A stretch of DNA of 21,908 nucleotides from Apostichopus californicus (lineage: Eukaryota; Echinodermata; Holothuroidea; Aspidochirotida; Stichopodidae): NCBI GenBank assembly GCA_020650975.1, contig JAIPMN010011362.1, positions 1 through 21,908 of the forward strand, in the 5' to 3' direction. Shown here in pieces: positions 20,022-21,908 of this stretch. The notes under the pieces were generated by a model. That model was given only the letters and a program-made list of their open reading frames with translations, was not told the origin of the DNA and made no database searches. The stretch's first letter is position 1. Every line of letters starts with the position of its first letter. The position numbers and the translations under genes were made by a program.

Positions 20022-20470
20022 AGAGGTTAGTAGTTACACTATATTAACACTGTACACCCTCCCTTTAGATTCAATATCTGACCACTTCAGGACAAGGTAC
20101 AAAAAGTGTTCAAATAGTTAGCAGTTCAAAGGACATACATTATGGAACTAAAACCTACTGTAGACTGCATGAGCTACATGTAACCCTATAGCTTCCCTTA
20201 CTGTGTTAGGAGGCAACCTAGGTTTTCCTCCTTTAAATCGATGATATTAGTCAGAGGTTAGTAGTTATACTATATTAACACTGTACACCCTCCCTTTAGA
20301 TTCAACCTCTGACCACTTCAGGACAAGGTGCAAAAAGTGTGCAAATAGTTAGCAGTTCAAAGGACATACATTATGGAACTAAAACCTACTATAGACTGCA
20401 TGAGCTACATGTAACCCTATAGCATCCCTTACTGTGTTAGGAGGCAGCCTAGGCTTTCCTCCTTTAAATC
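20022..20470. repeat. Recent tandem duplication, 218-bp copies, period 231 bp
   Basis: Copies at 20022-20239 and 20253-20470 align without gaps, with nine mismatches counted by eye (about 96% identity), and are separated by 13 bp. Older relatives of the CACTGTACACCYTC core lie just upstream, near 19797 and 19965. The region therefore seems to have duplicated more than once. The copies have no coding frame of note. Confidence 0.95.
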
Positions 20471-21539
20471 TGGGTTATGATGCAGACTATCATCCACCTT
20501 TCAACTCAGTCACGCAAAAGTCTCGTCCAATTTTGCTCCTCGAATGATTCTCTTTATCATAAAATTTTCTTTGTACCTTTCATTTATTTCTTTGATTGGA
20601 ATTATTGCCGTACCTCAGCAACAATGTGAGTGAATTTAGCTAGTGCAATATAAGCCACTTAACCATTTAGACCAAGCTAATTCTTGGCAACTCATGATAC
20701 GAACAACAAAAGCAGCGGCCTTCATATATATCCGTCAATCTAATAATAATTAATTTTTCATATAGCCGCGACACGTTTTACTGTCGATGATTTATGGAAA
20801 TTGAGGAGAAATCGTGCCGAACACTCAGATCCATCCAGTGTAATTTCTGACGTTTGAATATTCATGTCACAGAAGAGGGTCAACTCCTATTTAAGCATAC
20901 ATGTTCTCTCCTAATTATATGGATCGAGGGCATCATTCTCAATGCTGTTTCCATTGGCAACTAATGGTGATGGTTTTTTAGCATCAGAGAGAGAGGTAAA
21001 CCTTCTGATAATTTGTTTACATGTTCTTCTACTTATGTAGCAAAGAGAAGCAATGTTTACATTGGTCTGTCAGCTGCTGTTGGAATTGTTCAAACAGCAG
21101 TGGGCAGGCTGCTTTCCGAGTGCAGTCTTAAACGCAGGCAGGGTTTTGTGAATACTGCACTCGATTAAGAATCCCCTGTGACGTACCCACCGGCATCAGA
21201 AGATTGACTGTAACAGATATAATGAGGCAAATACGTCAAATGCACCTTTGCTTTTTTAAGGACATATTAAGGACAAGTAGAGTTTTTTTTATTTTTTTTT
21301 ATTATTGTCATCTTTAATGAGGGTAGTCCTGCTCAGTGCACTGCTTTCCAGAGGAGCCCTCAAGTTAATGGGTAATGGTGAGCAGATTGTGGTTATTTTA
21401 CAGTGCCTTGATCCAAGCTTGGTTCTTTGAGAACTCTAGGAGATGGTGGTATAAGAGTGTAACAGAGATAGCATTTGCAAGATACAGTGTATAACAATGT
21501 CTGAATGGTCAATTTACACAAATATTCACAGTGCCTCTT

Positions 21540-21880
21540 CAAACCTGCTTGTGGCATTTCTTATCTGGCATCTCACAATAAGTGTTCCACAATGATTGAT
21601 AGGTTATAAAAGGCTCACTACCACATGACATAGTGTCCCACAATTACTGGAATATATAGGGTCCCACAAGTACTGGCTATGAAAGACTCACTGGATCGTG
21701 ACATAGTGTCCTACATACTATAATTTAAGACTCAATAGATCATGATGTAGTGTCCCACCATTAGTGATATAGGCTATGAAAGACTCACCTGCTCATGGCA
21801 TAGTGTCCCATAATTACTGGATATACAAGATGTACTAGGTGAGAATTATTTGAAGGACTTGCTGATGAGATAGTGTGTCA
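21540..21880. repeat. Irregular tandem repeat (CATAGTGTCCCAC family)
   Basis: TGACATAGTGTCC-type motifs recur near 21627, 21699, 21743 and 21796, with a weaker relative near 21864. They alternate with GGCTATGAAAGACTCACT-type and AATTACTGG-type segments. Spacing varies between about 44 and 73 bp, so units have been deleted or rearranged. The array may continue past the right edge of the window. Confidence 0.8.
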
Positions 21881-21908
21881 TAGTAACAGCTCAAGAATTG
21901 CATCACAG

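Larger units (their letters stand above)
19233..21908 (+). other. CELF: 5' part of the intron downstream of exon B
   Basis: The intron begins GTGAGT. It holds a 231-bp tandem duplication (20022-20470) and an irregular tandem repeat (21540-21880). Between them, 20480-21540 is mostly unique sequence in which I recognise no certain gene; 20760-20870 has a few more CG pairs than its surroundings. The family's next exon encodes a strongly conserved RKLFIGM start of RRM2, and I do not see it. It therefore probably lies beyond 21908, unless the weak candidate at 21041 is real. Confidence 0.78.

Noticed and set aside
21074-21100. CTGCTGTT/AACAGCAG hairpin as a small RNA gene
   Set aside because: The 8-bp stem with an 11-nt loop does not extend beyond one wobble pair, and nothing else marks an RNA gene.

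Overview
The window is eukaryotic, almost certainly metazoan, DNA from a single RNA-binding-protein gene of the CELF/Bruno (CUGBP-Elav-like) family on the + strand. Two small exons carry nearly all of the recognisable coding sequence. Exon A (791-873, 83 bp) encodes the RNP1 strand and second helix of RRM1. Exon B (19187-19232, 46 bp) encodes the end of RRM1 (IQMKPAD). Both have good splice signals, and their reading phases join exactly (2/3 codon in, phase 0 between them, 1 base out). The rest is intron: the 3' end of one (1-790), a complete intron of about 18.3 kb (874-19186) and the start of another (19233-21908).

The organism cannot be fixed from the sequence alone. AT-rich introns, abundant tandem repeats, a tRNA-derived SINE and a CELF1/2-like rather than vertebrate-identical protein suggest an invertebrate, perhaps a marine deuterostome such as an echinoderm. 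That is inference.

Layout: 1-790 upstream intron with a 79-bp tandem duplication and a C-tract; 791-873 exon A; 1247-1265 G-tract; 1599-1880 SINE with a class II (Ser/Leu-type) tRNA head; 2512-3027 thirteen-copy 38/43-bp minisatellite; 3601-3850 98-bp tandem duplication; 5189-5344 and 7216-7370 two copies of a 155-bp dispersed element; 6196-6228 Y-box/X-box-like motif pair; 8911-9312 stretch open in several frames; 10762-10860 (TGTA)n; 11283-11306 and 15469-15486 G-rich tracts; 14620-15070 CpG-rich, repeat-free block with a double E-box palindrome; 15570-15637 DR1-like and homeodomain-like motifs; 16249-16360 and 17410-17905 tandem repeats; 18953-19010 two adjacent hairpins just upstream of exon B; 19187-19232 exon B; 20022-20470 231-bp tandem duplication; 21540-21880 irregular tandem repeat.

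There is no sign of an operon, CRISPR array, phage or other prokaryotic system. The most interesting ideas are a long UGUA array transcribed inside a gene whose family binds UGU/UR-rich RNA, and several candidate regulatory islands in the long intron.
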